From: Paraspadella gotoi
Lineage: Eukaryota; Chaetognatha
Length of the DNA stretch: 64,000 nt
Direction: 5' to 3'
NCBI GenBank assembly: GCA_051294375.1
Contig: CM119264.1
Location: 12,402,263-12,466,262 of the forward strand
Below are positions 36,301 to 47,239 of this stretch, piece by piece; position 1 is the stretch's first letter; the number at the start of each line of letters is the position of its first letter. The notes beneath the pieces were generated by a model, which did no database searches, was not told the origin of the DNA, and saw only the letters and a program-made list of their open reading frames with translations. Made by a program: the position numbers and the translations under genes.

Positions 36301-36301
36301 A
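35943..36301. repeat. poly-A (26) and (GAC)16 repeat
   Basis: A26 at 35,943-35,968 and perfect GAC triplets at about 36,255-36,301. The open frame through them gives Lys and Asp runs and is not convincing as a gene. Confidence 0.85.
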
Positions 36302-36645
36302 AGGACAAAATCAAGGACGACGAAGACGACAATGACAGCCAAGAAAAAAGAATAGGGAAATCCGAGAGAAAAAGAAAAAGAAGAAAAAAAAAAAGAGAAA
36401 AAATCGGGATTTTCTCACCTCAAAAAATCGAGGATGGGAAGATGAGCGTCATCGTTCATTGTGAGACTCGATTGATTGATAAAAGAGGAGGGTGAGGGGT
36501 GAGGAAGGAGGCGTGAAGTGAAATCTGCTTGGTAGGAAAGCAAAGAAGAAAAACACGAGACGTGTGATAAAAAGGAGGAAAGCAACCGTTTTTATAAAAA
36601 TTAACTAATTTCCGATTTAGAATTTTATATTTTTTTTTTTGTCTC

Positions 36646-36757
36646 CTCTCCCTCTCTCTCTCTTCTCTCCTCTCTCTCGTTCATTCGTCCTCTCTCTTCT
36701 CTCTCTCCCCTCCTCTACTCTCTCTCTCTACTCTCTCTCTCTCTCTCTTCTCTTATC
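36646..36757. repeat. (CT)n-rich tract
   Basis: Interrupted CT dinucleotides; C/T-rich sequence continues into duplication copy A. Confidence 0.9.
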
Positions 36758-38060
36758 GCTCGGCCAAGCACGTCTCTCTCCTTAAAGTCTCTTTAATCCT
36801 TCTCATTTTACTCCACCTCAAACGTCTCTGTCCGTTCTTTCTCTTTCCTCCCTTTCACCCTCGTAACCTTTCCTCCATCCTCCTATTTTTTCTCTTTCCT
36901 TTCCTCTCGTTCCACCTATTTTTCTTTTTCCTTTTTCATCCGTTTTCCTCCCGCTCTCTTCGCCCTGACCTTCGAGCCTTTTCTACTTTCCTCTCTGTTT
37001 CTCTTTCCTTCCTCCGACTCTTTTCTATATCTCTTTCGTCCGCCATGTTGCTCTTTCTGTACTCTTACTTTTTCGTCCTTCTCCAGTTCTTATCCATCCC
37101 TCTCCCTTTTCCCCAACACACCCCTCCCCCTTGCCCAGCCACAGACATTCTCGTTCTTCTGTTGTTTGACTGCGACGAAGATCACATAAATCGCGCTAGA
37201 CCGATTCTGTGTTGATTCCGCGGGAAAAGAGTTGGCCTATCCGTTTTTTTTTTGTTTTTTTTGTTTTTTACAGTTTTTACTTTTGGATTGTGTCACAATT
37301 TAAAAAGCCGATAAAGACTTTACTTAGCCTGTTATTTTTGTTTTTCACAGATGACATTATTAAGAAGTAGAAGAACATTATACGTATTTCATTTGAAATA
37401 TTAGCGGGTCGATAATTTAATTTTTAAAACATTTTCGATGATCCTTGTAGAAGTATGAATTAGTACAGCACTAAAAAAAAACGTTCGTTTCCCAATTCGA
37501 CGAATAGACAGAAGATCATGGAAAAAAGAGCGAACCCCCCCCGAAAGAACCTTTCTCAGTAACGCACGTTACTTTTATACTTGTTACGATTTTCTCGTTA
37601 CTTCGTTACTCGTTCCAGTCTAAAACAGAATAAAAAGGGATAAATGTGTCTTTTCTTTCGCCTTTATGAGATTCCATCCTGTCGAAAGGTGCTTCGTGGG
37701 TCCCAGGGATTTCATACCCATAAAATGGCCCGCTGGCGCAGCGAGTCTCTCGCCACCCATTAGTTTTTTTTCTTTGGAAATCCACCCCAATTCCGCAACA
37801 CGCTCGTTTGGCGTCGTCTACCAGGCCAACGTTACCACGATATCTCCGCCGACGCCGACCACCGGACCTTTTCTTAGTTTTTTGAGAGAATGGGCAGAAA
37901 GGGCGGGGGTGGGGAAACCGGTGTTTTTAATGACGTGGATCTTTTTACCCTTTAAAAGAAGACAATAAGTAATTATTATTATTATTGTAAATGAATATCG
38001 TTGTCTTATGGAATGGAAAACGAGATGGATCATATTACTTTGGTTTACTGTTACTGTTAA

Positions 38061-38479
38061 TGTCGCGGAGAATTATTTAAATATATGTTAGCGCGCTATC
38101 GAACTCTAGTTTTGCCTAGTTAGAAATTATAAGACAATAGAGCCAGATGTAAGAACCAAAGGATAACATGTGACAAGTTCAAACCTAGTAACAAACAAAG
38201 AATTAGCCATATTTTACTAAAATATTCATGGTTTTCATATCTTACAATTTGTGCTCCCGTCCCATGGACATAACTTAGATAAAGTCAAAGAAATACTAAA
38301 AGAATTATTAAATATTAAAGCATAAATTTTCTTTGCTCCAGCGTTCGTCTTTGGCAGTCAAAACTCTCAAAAGCTCAACTCTAAGAGCCTCGTTCCTATT
38401 GGAAGCGAGTCTCTTAATTAAGAGTTTGCCAGCCTTGTGTCGTGGGCGGAGGCGTCATAACGTGGCGAATATATATAAA
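38061..38479 (-). repeat. 3' LTR of the BEL/Pao element
   Basis: Matches 42,700-43,055 in the same orientation over about 350 bases (for example AACTTAGATAAAGTCAAAG in both). Its outer end on the minus strand is CCGCGACA. Confidence 0.7.
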
Positions 38480-39725
38480 CTCTCCCCAGTTTTGACCTCA
38501 CAAACTAAAAGATATCGCCCGGTATCAAAGACTCTACCACGACTCTCCATTTAATCCCCTCTTGGATCTTTGCTCTGCTTTAGTTTTGTCTCCCCGCCCA
38601 CCGCTCTCGGAACTTGCTGATTCGCCTCCTTGGACTGGCCGATCGCTCTTCCTCAGATTTGCCAGCTTGGACTGCCGATCGCCGTTCCCGGACTGCTTTA
38701 TCGCCTCCTTGGAGCTCCCGATCGCCTGCTCGGACTGCTAATTTTTCGCCTCGAGTGAAAAACTTGTGTCTCTTCTTCCTCTCCTCCCCGTTTTCCATCG
38801 GGGCATTGTTGTTTTTGTCCTACCGTTTATGGTTTGTTAGTGCTTTTATTTTATAAATTCGCTTTTTCTCGCGATTTTTAATTTATTTATTTTTATTTTT
38901 TTAATTTGGGTTTTAATAAAAATTCTCTTTCTCTGCAGGGATTTAGTTTGTAGTTTGTATGATGTTTTCTTTTTCTAAGAATTATACGTGAGTTTGCTTT
39001 CTGCCATTTATAACGTAACAGTTCGTTTTCCAGTAAATTGTTCCTGTATTAAGTATATAGACTATTTTAAATAGTTTATTAGTGGCTTTAATTTTTATTG
39101 GATTTTAATCATTTATAATAATTTATAATCCAATTCAGTTGATTAATAACTAGTTATCATCAACATCGCGCTTTCTCCGCCGATGTGTTGCAACTTTGTT
39201 TTCCTAGGATTTCATCAGGTCTTAAGATTTTTCTAGATGTCGCGACGGTTTTGTTATGATCGAAATTATTTCTGAGAAATGTTGCCAGATAATACATTTT
39301 TTTTTTTTTTTTGATTTGCACTATTTTATATTCAAGTGAAATTTTAATGTTTCTATTACAGATTTTTACTAATTTGCTCACAATGAAAATTAATAACGAC
39401 AATATATCTTTAAGTTATTTTTGTAATCTTAATCATAGTTTGTTTTTCTTTTTTTAAAGTTAATTCAATATGAATTCAAGCAATAAGTTATAACTTGATC
39501 CAAATTTAAATTCTGGACTCGCCACAAGTTCGTACCGGTTTTTTTTAATGTCATCTTTGTCTGCGACAGCGTTGTTCTCCCGTAATTGGTCTTAAACGTT
39601 TCTGACCATCCTCCGGTCAGCCTCCTCACGTTCGTAGTCCTTCTCTCGAACTTGGCCTCTTTCTCTCGAATTTTTAGCTTCTAGTCTTTTCCTTTTCATT
39701 CTCGTCCTTCTGCTATCCTCAGCTC
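38480..39725. other. internal non-coding part of the retroelement insertion
   Basis: Contains a GC-rich stretch with degenerate copies of a CTTGGACTGCCGATCGCC-like unit (about 38,615-38,745) and then AT-rich DNA. It has no counterpart in copy B. Confidence 0.5.
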
Positions 39726-40458
39726 TCAGTTTTTTTCTAGATCAGTACCCGTTCCTGTCATGCCATCCAATTCTTTCAGAAGCTTGTTTCTCTCAGCTCT
39801 AATTTCTCTCCAAATCTCTTCTATTTGAAGCTCGTGTGTTGGCTCCGTCTGGACTTTAACGCCTTGCTCTGTTTTTTTTTTTTTTTCTTTGCTCATCCCT
39901 GTGGCCTTAGCATTGTTCCCACCTCTTGTGGTGTGACTATCCGTTTGGTGAGGCAGGTTGTCGCGTCTTCCTTTCCTTTTTCCACCCAAATTCTTTACCA
40001 AGACAGCTCATAAGCTTTCTCTCGTCCGCCTGCGCGCTTCGCCACACGCCACCAGGTTCTCCTATTCTCTGAATAGTGTGGTATTTTTTCCTTTTGCGTT
40101 CCAATGTGCTGCAAAAGCGGTACTCATCGCCGCTTCCCAGGATCAGTGGACTGCTAGGCGGTCCGTGGGCGCCAGCTGTGAGGTGAATTTTCTTTGATGG
40201 ATTTCTTGAGGAAGCTTCCTGCTTTGTTTTAAAACGTTTGAGATTTTTTAATTATTTAATAATTTTTTTTTTTTTTTTTTTTTTTTTTTTGTGCTCTCGA
40301 TCTCCGTACCTCCTCAGGAAATAAGTTTTTTTCATTCCTTTGTGGGATCCAAGACGTAACATCCTCTCATTTAAAGTCTTCATCTTCTGCATGGAGATAA
40401 TGAAGTCTTCTTCCATAGCGATGACTTGTTCTCGAGGATTAAAAAAAAATTCACTCAA
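39726..40458 (-). pseudogene. unidentified coding-like remnants within the insertion
   Basis: Two minus-strand frames (40,252-40,458 and 39,726-40,001) are non-repetitive and charged (for example MEEDFIISMQKMKTLNERM). A T29 run on the plus strand (40,262-40,290), poly-A in the sense of these frames, breaks the first. They lie 3' of the pol remnants. They could be gag-like or env-like parts, or a nested retroposed sequence; I recognise neither. Confidence 0.3.
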
Positions 40459-40774
40459 ATGACTTTTCCAAAAAATCAGAATTTAACCAAAGAGACGTTT
40501 GCTTCGTTATGGCGCACAATAGGTGGGGGTAAAGCGGTTTTTTTAACCACGACTGTTTGCTTGCTTGAAGAATCATTTGCTTTTGCGTTTATTCAAATTA
40601 ATTCAAATGTTTAGTTGATTATTTGTTTTGTTTTGTTTTGTTTTTTTTTTTTTTTTTTCAGGAACTGAAATCTTTAACAGGGTAAGTATTTTAATATCTT
40701 ATTGCAATTTTTTAATTTACTCAAGGGTACGGAGAGTATTTTTGTGGACGTCGACGATGTTTTTTCCATTTAGG

Positions 40775-42710
40775 TAATTTGATAATGGCTTCCCATGGAT
40801 GCCATGCCGCTAGTTTCCATAATAATTCCTGTGCGCCAAGTGTTCCGTGAGTATTTTGGTTCAGTAATTATTACGAAGTTGATTGATGTTTATAATCATC
40901 GTTTTGATTTCATGCCATTTATTTCTCTTATGTAGAGTGTTATGTACTCGGCCAGTCCATCTCCGCCAAAACTCGTCCGCCAGTTTCTCTGACTTGACGC
41001 CATGTTGCCTCTATGGTGTCTCCTTCAGACGGTGCATGGAGGTTAATAGTTTAATGCTGCAGGGAAGCAGGTATGGGTAGAAGTTCATTGCGAATAAACT
41101 ATTTGGTCATGTGGATCCTGAGGAAGCATAAGGTAGAATGTCTTTTATTTAAGATCGATGAAATCTCACAACGGATTGTATTGAAAGTGTCCAGGTCGGT
41201 TGCTCCGGCATTGCTGCTGCAATATTGTTTTTTTTTTCGTCGACGTACAAGTCTTTCCCAATCCCTCCCCAATGAGGTGTGTAGGTGGGCCGAATGTCCA
41301 TTCTATCCTCTCAATGTAATTTTGTCATTAATTTTTTATCGTCTTTCAGTTTTCGCATTGTTTTTCTAAGTCGTTTGCAGCACCTGTGAAGTTAGTTGCC
41401 ATTGTCAGATATTATTCTCTCAAGACCAGGAAATGAACTTTTGACACGAAATGAGGCATTAAGAACTGCCTAGTTGACATATCTTTTAATGTCTCAAAGA
41501 CGACTGCTTCTTGTTGGCTAAACAAGTAACAATAGCACGTTTTTCTTCAATTCCTCTGCCTGCCATCTTAACTTGAAAGGGTCCAAGACGTCGAAGCCCA
41601 CTAGTGTTTCAAAAGGAATAGTGGATCAACTCGATATATGGAAGATCTGCATTTTCTGTGGAGTGGGTAGTTTAAATAACCTCTGACATGTGAATGCATT
41701 TTCTCACTATTGTTTCAACTGTTGCGCCTCCAAGCAAATTATATTTCTGTTTTAAAGAATGGAAGGTGCTCCTGTTCCCGCATCATCAGTGCTTGATGTT
41801 CATCTTCAATAATTGAGTTGACGACTTCATCATTTTTTGGAGGATCAGTGGATATTTCATTTCGGTAAGGTAGCTTGTTTGCATTGCTGAGGCGCCCTGC
41901 CTGTTCTCAGGCAACCATTCCTCGTCACAACGGGTTCAACATCGTGATCTTGGAACTACGGGGCTTCTAAGTTCCTTAGTGCATCTGGTGAACTGATCCT
42001 AACTTTCGAGCTCAAATAATTCCCTTTTAAAGTGCCTTTGTTCACAGCTCGTATTAGGATTATTTTGCGTAACGAACCAATTTTTGTATCTAACATGATG
42101 TTTTTTAAATTTGCTTTATTTTTCTTTTTTCAGATATTCCCGATTTCCCTTGACAAATTTTTAGAAAATAGGCACCTCTAAAAAACGTACTTTTTCATCC
42201 ATTCACCTATTTTATTGTGTCATTCTCATGGCCAAGCCTCTCACCGTCATCCTCGGGTACAGCTGGTATTCTCTGTGCATTGATCAGAGCCAGTTCTAAC
42301 AGGTGAGAAGCACTGTCTTTATGACTTCATTTATTTCTGTTCTTTAAGTTTTGTGGCCTTTTTTATCTTTCAGGTCTTTGTGATAGGCCAATTTCTCGGG
42401 CGTTCTCATCCCATTCTGGTCCTTCATAGAAAAATATTTCCATTTCTCCAATCTCTGCTTCAAGTCCTCTATGGTATAATCCGCGGGATTCAATCTCCTG
42501 GAATGGTGTCCACAGTCAGTTATTTGAGTAAGTGAGCGGAATTGCTTTAATCTAAATTTTCAAAAAATGTGCGGAATCGTTTGGTCCAACTCTGTATCCA
42601 TTTCAGAACAGTTGATGAGTCGAGTCAGCATCACAAACTTCGTCGAAATATTTCTCCAGATTCTCATGATGATGGTGTCACGCATCTGCGCAGCAAACGA
42701 GACTATAAGA
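40775..42710 (-). pseudogene. BEL/Pao pol remnant (RNase H-integrase)
   Basis: Read on the minus strand, in order: an RNase H segment with DSSTVLKW (about 42,599-42,622), an NPAD motif (42,479-42,490) typical of BEL/Pao pol, a zinc-binding-like region (about 41,700), GFDVLDPF (about 41,577-41,600) in the place of the family's GVD(L/F)FGP, the DMST...FL..FV block (about 41,440-41,480), a SDNG motif holding a catalytic Asp (about 41,410-41,425), the IEW.F.PP / WERLV region and the SILN.R block (41,100-41,320), and a post-integrase segment with FWRRW and WH.IK (40,900-40,990). These blocks fall in different frames with stops between them. In a full element this protein would integrate the DNA copy; this copy cannot. 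Confidence 0.85.
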
Positions 42711-43055
42711 CGAATATAGAGCCAGTGTAGAACCAACGGTAAACATGTACAAGTTTCAAACCTAGTAATAAACAAAGAATTAGCATTTCTACTAAAAATA
42801 TCATGGTTTTCATATCTTACAATTGTCGGCTCTCCGTCCATGACCATAACTTAGATAAAGTCAAAGAAATACTAAAGAAATATTAAATATTAAAGCACTA
42901 AATTTTCTTTGCTCCAGCGTCGTCTTTGGCAGTCAAACTCTCAAAGTCAAATCTAGAGCCTCGTTTCTATTTGGAAAGCGAGTCTCTTAATTTTAAGAGT
43001 TTGCCATGCCTTGTGTCGTGGCGGAGGCGTCATAACGTGGCGAATATATATAATA
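42700..43055 (-). repeat. 5' LTR of the BEL/Pao element (truncated)
   Basis: Matches the repeat at the low-coordinate end but joins RNase H coding sequence directly at about 42,700, so the U5 end, primer-binding site and gag-RT part were deleted. Confidence 0.65.
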
Positions 43056-43105
43056 GCTAACAGAGGCAAAATAAAGGGAAAAAATAGGGTGAAGAGAGAG
43101 ACGTG

Positions 43106-43107
<2 letters not shown>

Positions 43108-43178
<71 letters not shown>

Positions 43179-43199
43179 AGAGAGAGGAGAAAGAGATAG
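43108..43199. repeat. (GA)n microsatellite, copy A
   Basis: Interrupted GA repeat; the copy B counterpart at 47,132-47,239 is purer and longer. Confidence 0.95.
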
Positions 43200-45310
43200 A
43201 AACCATCCCATTAGAAACAAGATAAAAAAACATGATGTGGCGACATCTCGACTCCCATTTTATCCCACCCTACTCTCCCTCCCCGATTGCGCTTCACTAT
43301 CGTCCCACGCAAGGGAGCCAAACGCCGATACGAGGCGGAATGGTCGTAGTCTTCTTCATCGTTGTCGTCGCGTCGTCGTCCGGCGTTGCTGCCAGTGTGT
43401 TTTGCAGTCGTTTATCCGCTGACGAAAAAGACAGATGCCGAGGCTTCCAGACGACAGTTCCGGTCGCAAACCCCCTCCGCTCCCCGACGTCTCACGAAGA
43501 AGGATGGGCGAGGAATCCTTTGCGGTCAAAGGATTTTTTCTCCTATATGCTATACTTATTGCAGTCAGTGATAACTAGAAATTACAAATCACAATCACAA
43601 ATCACTTCGTAAAAACTCTTTGTCTAATCTTTATTATAACTCAAGGATTAACTAATAACTATTTTCACCAAACCAAAACACAATGATATGATACGTCTTC
43701 GAAAAAAAATTAAAACCTTGATTGTTGTCTCTGACTAATGTTTTAAATAAATGTTTTCGTAAATTAATTAAATGCGTCGTAACAGTTTTATTGTTTTCAG
43801 TTGATTAAACGCTAAACCAAAAACTCCCTTCTGTTTTCTCTTTTCGCTTTCTCTCTTTATCCCCGGTAACGCTTACCTCATTTCTTTTTGTTACCTACTT
43901 TTCCTTCTTTTTTCCTGCCATCTTCCTTTTTTTATTTTCCTGTTACGTCATAAAAGGAAGGCAGTTGAGAGAGAGAGCGGAAAAAAGAGAACTCTATAGA
44001 ATTTGTTAAATATGATAAAAAAGGAAGAGAGAGAAGAAAGCATGTTTTCTTTAAAAAAAAAACAAAAAAAAAAAAAACTGGGTTCTAAGTACCTAATTCA
44101 GAAAGTGAAAGAGGGCGAGAGTAAAGAGATGGCATGAGATTTAATATGAAAACTATGAAATTGTCTATTTTGGAATCTAAGTAAAAAATACTTATTAAAT
44201 TCTTTTTTTTTTCAGTTTTGTTTTTATTGGAATCAGGGAAACACACTCTGCTTAGCTAACATTTATTCGATGTTTTTCCAATGTTTTTACTTGTTCGATT
44301 TTTTTTGTCTACATTTTAATTTTATATAATAAAAATAAAACAGGGAAATTTAATCTAAAATTTATATCGGGCGTCTTTTCCTCGAAAGCAAGCGATTTCA
44401 TACGAAAACCAAAGTGGATTTTAGTTTCCGCAGCTCTCCTCTCTCTCTATTGATTGGCGTCGGTTAATTGATTTGAATAAATTAGCACAAATCAAAAATA
44501 CGGATTTAACGAAACTTCGAAATAACGCCGATTCTGTAAACTAAAGATTTTCTCTCCTCGTTTCCCGTCGTGGCATTTTTATTTTCAACTGTTTTGACGA
44601 CGACAGAAAGAACTGTTTAATACAGCATGAAAAAATAAAACATGCGATATGATTCTGTACATATTAATGTGGTTCCAGATTTTTTTTGTCCTTGCAAGTT
44701 TTTTACAAAATTTAACATTCCGATATATTTATTCTTTGTTTTTTCCTGCTACTTCTTTTCAAAGCCCAAAAAAATATTGTTTGGCAATTTGGAAGGAATT
44801 TCTTCGCCAAGGTACGGAATTTTGGCCGCGACAACAAGGTCAGCCTGGAGAGAAGGGGAATAAGTAAGTGGTGGTCTGCTCGCGTGGTTTATTGAACTCG
44901 AGTAGCATCGAACGGAAAGAATATTTTTTTGGAATACTTTCGATATAGTAACAAGGGGAAAAATAGAATGTAATCCGACGTTGTTAATGTCGTCTCGAAG
45001 GTCTGATCAAATTTGATCATGATGGCAGATTGCAAAAAAAAGCCGCAAAAAAGTATGTTATGAACAGATTTCATTCTTTAAAAAATGTAGATAGAAATTA
45101 GAAAGATTGAAAGAACCTTTAAAGGAGGAAAAATAAAATATCCAGAGAATCGCTACAACTTGAGAACTCGATAGAAAAAGATAGGATGGTCTTCCATATG
45201 AACAACAGCGCCAAAGGGTCGGATTCGTGCGCAAAGAAATGCGCGCGTTTGGCGTCCGCAATGAAACGCCCTTTCTGACGTTGACAAATTCGTTGCCGAA
45301 TTTGGGCGCG
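43200..45310. other. copy A unique part without supported gene
   Basis: Frames such as 43,232-43,612 are not kept in copy B (frameshifts between the copies). Most of the stretch is AT-rich. Confidence 0.5.
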
Positions 45311-45541
45311 TCAACAGACGCAGACCGAATCGCGCGAAACCTCCAAGAATTCTCCGACCCGCGTCTGTAAGCAGACTCGACGTTTTGGTAAACATATTTG
45401 TCTCCCAGATGGACTCGTGGGCTCGCGCGCTTTAATTCCGTTGCAATGGATGGTTTTTAGATCTTTGGGGGGTTTATTTTTTGAGTTCATTGGGCGGAAT
45501 CTAAGTCTTACTTGGTAATCTTTTGCTTTTAGTTTGTACAA
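45311..45541 (-). CDS. candidate exon, copy A (unknown)
   Basis: A GC-rich, non-repetitive minus-strand frame. About 55 residues, including IHCNGIKAREPTSPSGRQIC and then LPKRRVCLQTRVGEF, are the same in copy B (50,577-50,773), after which the two frames diverge through indels. No family recognised. It could be an exon or the CpG-rich start of a gene, or only a conserved repeat. Confidence 0.25.
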   Translation of the reverse strand: MYKLKAKDYQVRLRFRPMNSKNKPPKDLKTIHCNGIKAREPTSPSGRQICLPKRRVCLQTRVGEFLEVSRDSVCVC

Positions 45542-45620
45542 TAGGATAGGAAGGATAAGAAAGTGAACGATTGTATTATTTAATTTCCAATAGAATCTGA
45601 ATAATTATCATAAATAATCC

Positions 45621-45821
45621 ATTGTATTTTGACTTTCTTTTTGCTATTAAAATAGTTTAGAGATGAAAGAAAAATTCGTTGTAATAGCAATTTTTATTTT
45701 TATTATTGTACATGTTTCGACTCTTAGTGTTACGAGTCTCATCAGCAAAGAGTCGAAACATGTACCAATAATAAAAATAAAAATTGCTATTACAACGAAT
45801 TTTTCGTTTCATCTCTAAACT
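45621..45821 (-). mobile_element. 201-bp palindromic insertion with hammerhead-like core
   Basis: The element lies between perfect 11-base target duplications. Its left arm (45,654-45,725) and right arm (about 45,747-45,821) are inverted repeats of about 72 bases; the right arm ends exactly at the element boundary and 33 unpaired bases precede the left arm. The centre on the minus strand contains CTGATGA, GACTC, a short loop, GAGTC and GAAAC, the order of a hammerhead ribozyme core with stem II. Hammerhead motifs are known from Penelope-like elements and retrozymes, and variable-length target duplications fit Penelope-like elements. No reverse transcriptase is present, so it would be mobilised in trans. 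Confidence 0.75.
45708..45765 (-). ncRNA. hammerhead-ribozyme-like motif 1
   Basis: The minus strand reads, in order, a stem III strand (GGTACATG), a UH site, a short loop region, CTGATGA, stem II GACTC...GAGTC, GAAA and the closing stem III strand (CATGTACC). The invariant CUGAUGA and GAAA boxes are intact. Stem I is short or poorly paired, so self-cleavage is uncertain; the long palindromic arms would compete with the ribozyme fold. Confidence 0.5.
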
Positions 45822-47131
45822 ATAAATAATCCGAAAATCTGCCTAATCAGATGGAAACAGTATGACAGAATGTTGAAAAAAAAACGTTGAGAAAGAATGG
45901 AGAGGACGACTACAAAAAAATAAGGGTNNNNNNNNNNNNNNNNNNNNNNNNNACCTATTTTTCTTTTTCCTTTTTCATCCGCTTTTCCTCCCCGCTCTCT
46001 TCTGCCCCTGACCTTCGAGCCTTTTCTACTTTTCTCTCTCTTGTCATTTCTCTTTCCTTCCTCCCGCTCTTTTCTTATCTTCTTCGTCCGCCATGTTGCT
46101 TCTTTCTTGTTACTCTACTTTTCTCCATCTCCAGTCTTATCCATCCCTCTCCCTCTTTCCTCCACACACCCCCTCCCCCTTGCCCAGCCACCGACATTCT
46201 CGTCTTCTGTTGTTTGACTGCGAAATCACTAAATCGCGCTTCGAACCATTTCTGTGATGATTCCGCGGGGAGAAGAGTTGGCCTACCGTTTTTTTTTTTG
46301 TTTTTTTTGTTTTTTACAGTTTTTACTTTTGGATTGTGTCACAATTTAAAAAGCCGATAAAGACTTACTTAGCCTGTTATTTTGTTTTCACAGATGACAT
46401 TTATTAAGAAGTAAAAGAACATTATACGTATTTCATTGAAATATTGAGCGGGTCGATAATTTAATTTTTTAAAACATTTTTCGATGGTCCTTGTAGAAGT
46501 ATGAATTAGTACAGCACTAAAAAAAACGTTCGTTTCCCAATTCGACGATAGACAGAAAGATCATGGAAAAAAGAGCGAACCCCCCCCGAAAGAACCTTTC
46601 TCAGTAACGCACGTTACTTTTATACTCTGTTACGGATTTTCTTCGTTACTTCGTTACTCCGTCCATAAAACAGAATAAAAAGGGATGAAATGTGTCTTTT
46701 CTTTCGCTTATGAGATTCCATCCTTCGAAAAGGGTGACCTCGCGATCCCAGGATTCATACCCATAAAAATGGCCCCGCTGGCGCAGCGAGTCTCCTCCCA
46801 CCCATTAGTTTTTTTCTTTGAAATCCACCCCAATTCCGCAACCGCTCGTTTGGCGTCGATCTACCCAGGCCAACGTTACCACCGATATCTCCGCCGACCG
46901 CCGACCACCGACCACTTTTCTTAGTTTTTTGAGAGAATGGGCAGAAAGGGGGGGGGGTGGGGGCAACCGGTGTTTTTATGGACGTGGATCTTTTTACCCT
47001 TTAAAAAGGAACAATAAGTAATTATTATTATTATTGTAATGAATTATCGTATGTCTTATGGAATCGAAACGATTGGATCATATTACTTTTGGTTACTGCT
47101 ACAGAGGCAAAATAAAGGGAAAAAATAGGGT

Positions 47132-47239
<108 letters not shown>

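Larger units (their letters stand above)
38061..43055 (-). mobile_element. decayed BEL/Pao LTR retroelement, 5.0 kb, minus strand
   Basis: This block is absent from copy B at the matching point (about 47,098-47,104). It is flanked by GTTAA (38,056-38,060) and GCTAA (43,056-43,060), a 5-base target duplication with one mismatch; the empty site reads ACTGCTACAG. Direct repeats of about 350 bases lie at both ends. The minus strand holds frameshifted pol remnants in BEL/Pao order: RNase H, NPAD region, integrase, post-integrase domain. Gag, protease and reverse transcriptase are missing between the 5' LTR and RNase H. A purine-rich ACTGGGGAGAG precedes the 3' LTR on the minus strand. The LTR ends are not clean TG...CA, so boundaries are within about 10 bases. 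It is not functional. Confidence 0.8.
45610..45832. repeat. target-site duplication ATAAATAATCC flanking the palindromic element
   Basis: A perfect 11-base direct repeat at 45,610-45,620 and 45,822-45,832. Copy B has a single ATAAATAATCC at the matching place (about 50,870-50,880), which is the empty site. Confidence 0.9.
36914..45927 (+). repeat. tandem duplication, copy A (9.0 kb; ~3.8 kb without insertions)
   Basis: From ACCTATTTTTCTTTTTCC onward the sequence matches copy B base for base apart from many small indels. The copies share a (GA)n tract, a TTTTTACAGTTTTTAC block (about 37,268), a TAATTATTATTATTATTG block (about 37,970) and a GGCGGAATSGTCGTC-type stretch (about 43,336). Copy A carries two insertions that B lacks (38,061-43,055 and 45,621-45,821). 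It ends at a 25-N gap. Confidence 0.93.

Noticed and set aside
35938-36495. Frame with poly-Lys and poly-Asp
   Set aside because: Made of A26 and (GAC)16; no conserved domain or splice context.
37666-37968. Plus-strand 100-codon frame in copy A
   Set aside because: The matching sequence in copy B is in another frame, so coding is not conserved.
42676-42700. TGTCACGCATCTGCGCAGC as the start of a plus-strand LTR
   Set aside because: On the minus strand this stretch reads as the continuation of the RNase H coding remnant, so it belongs to pol, not to the LTR.
43232-43612. Plus-strand frame with a hydrophobic, signal-peptide-like stretch in copy A
   Set aside because: Frameshifts relative to copy B and GTC-triplet origin of the hydrophobic part.
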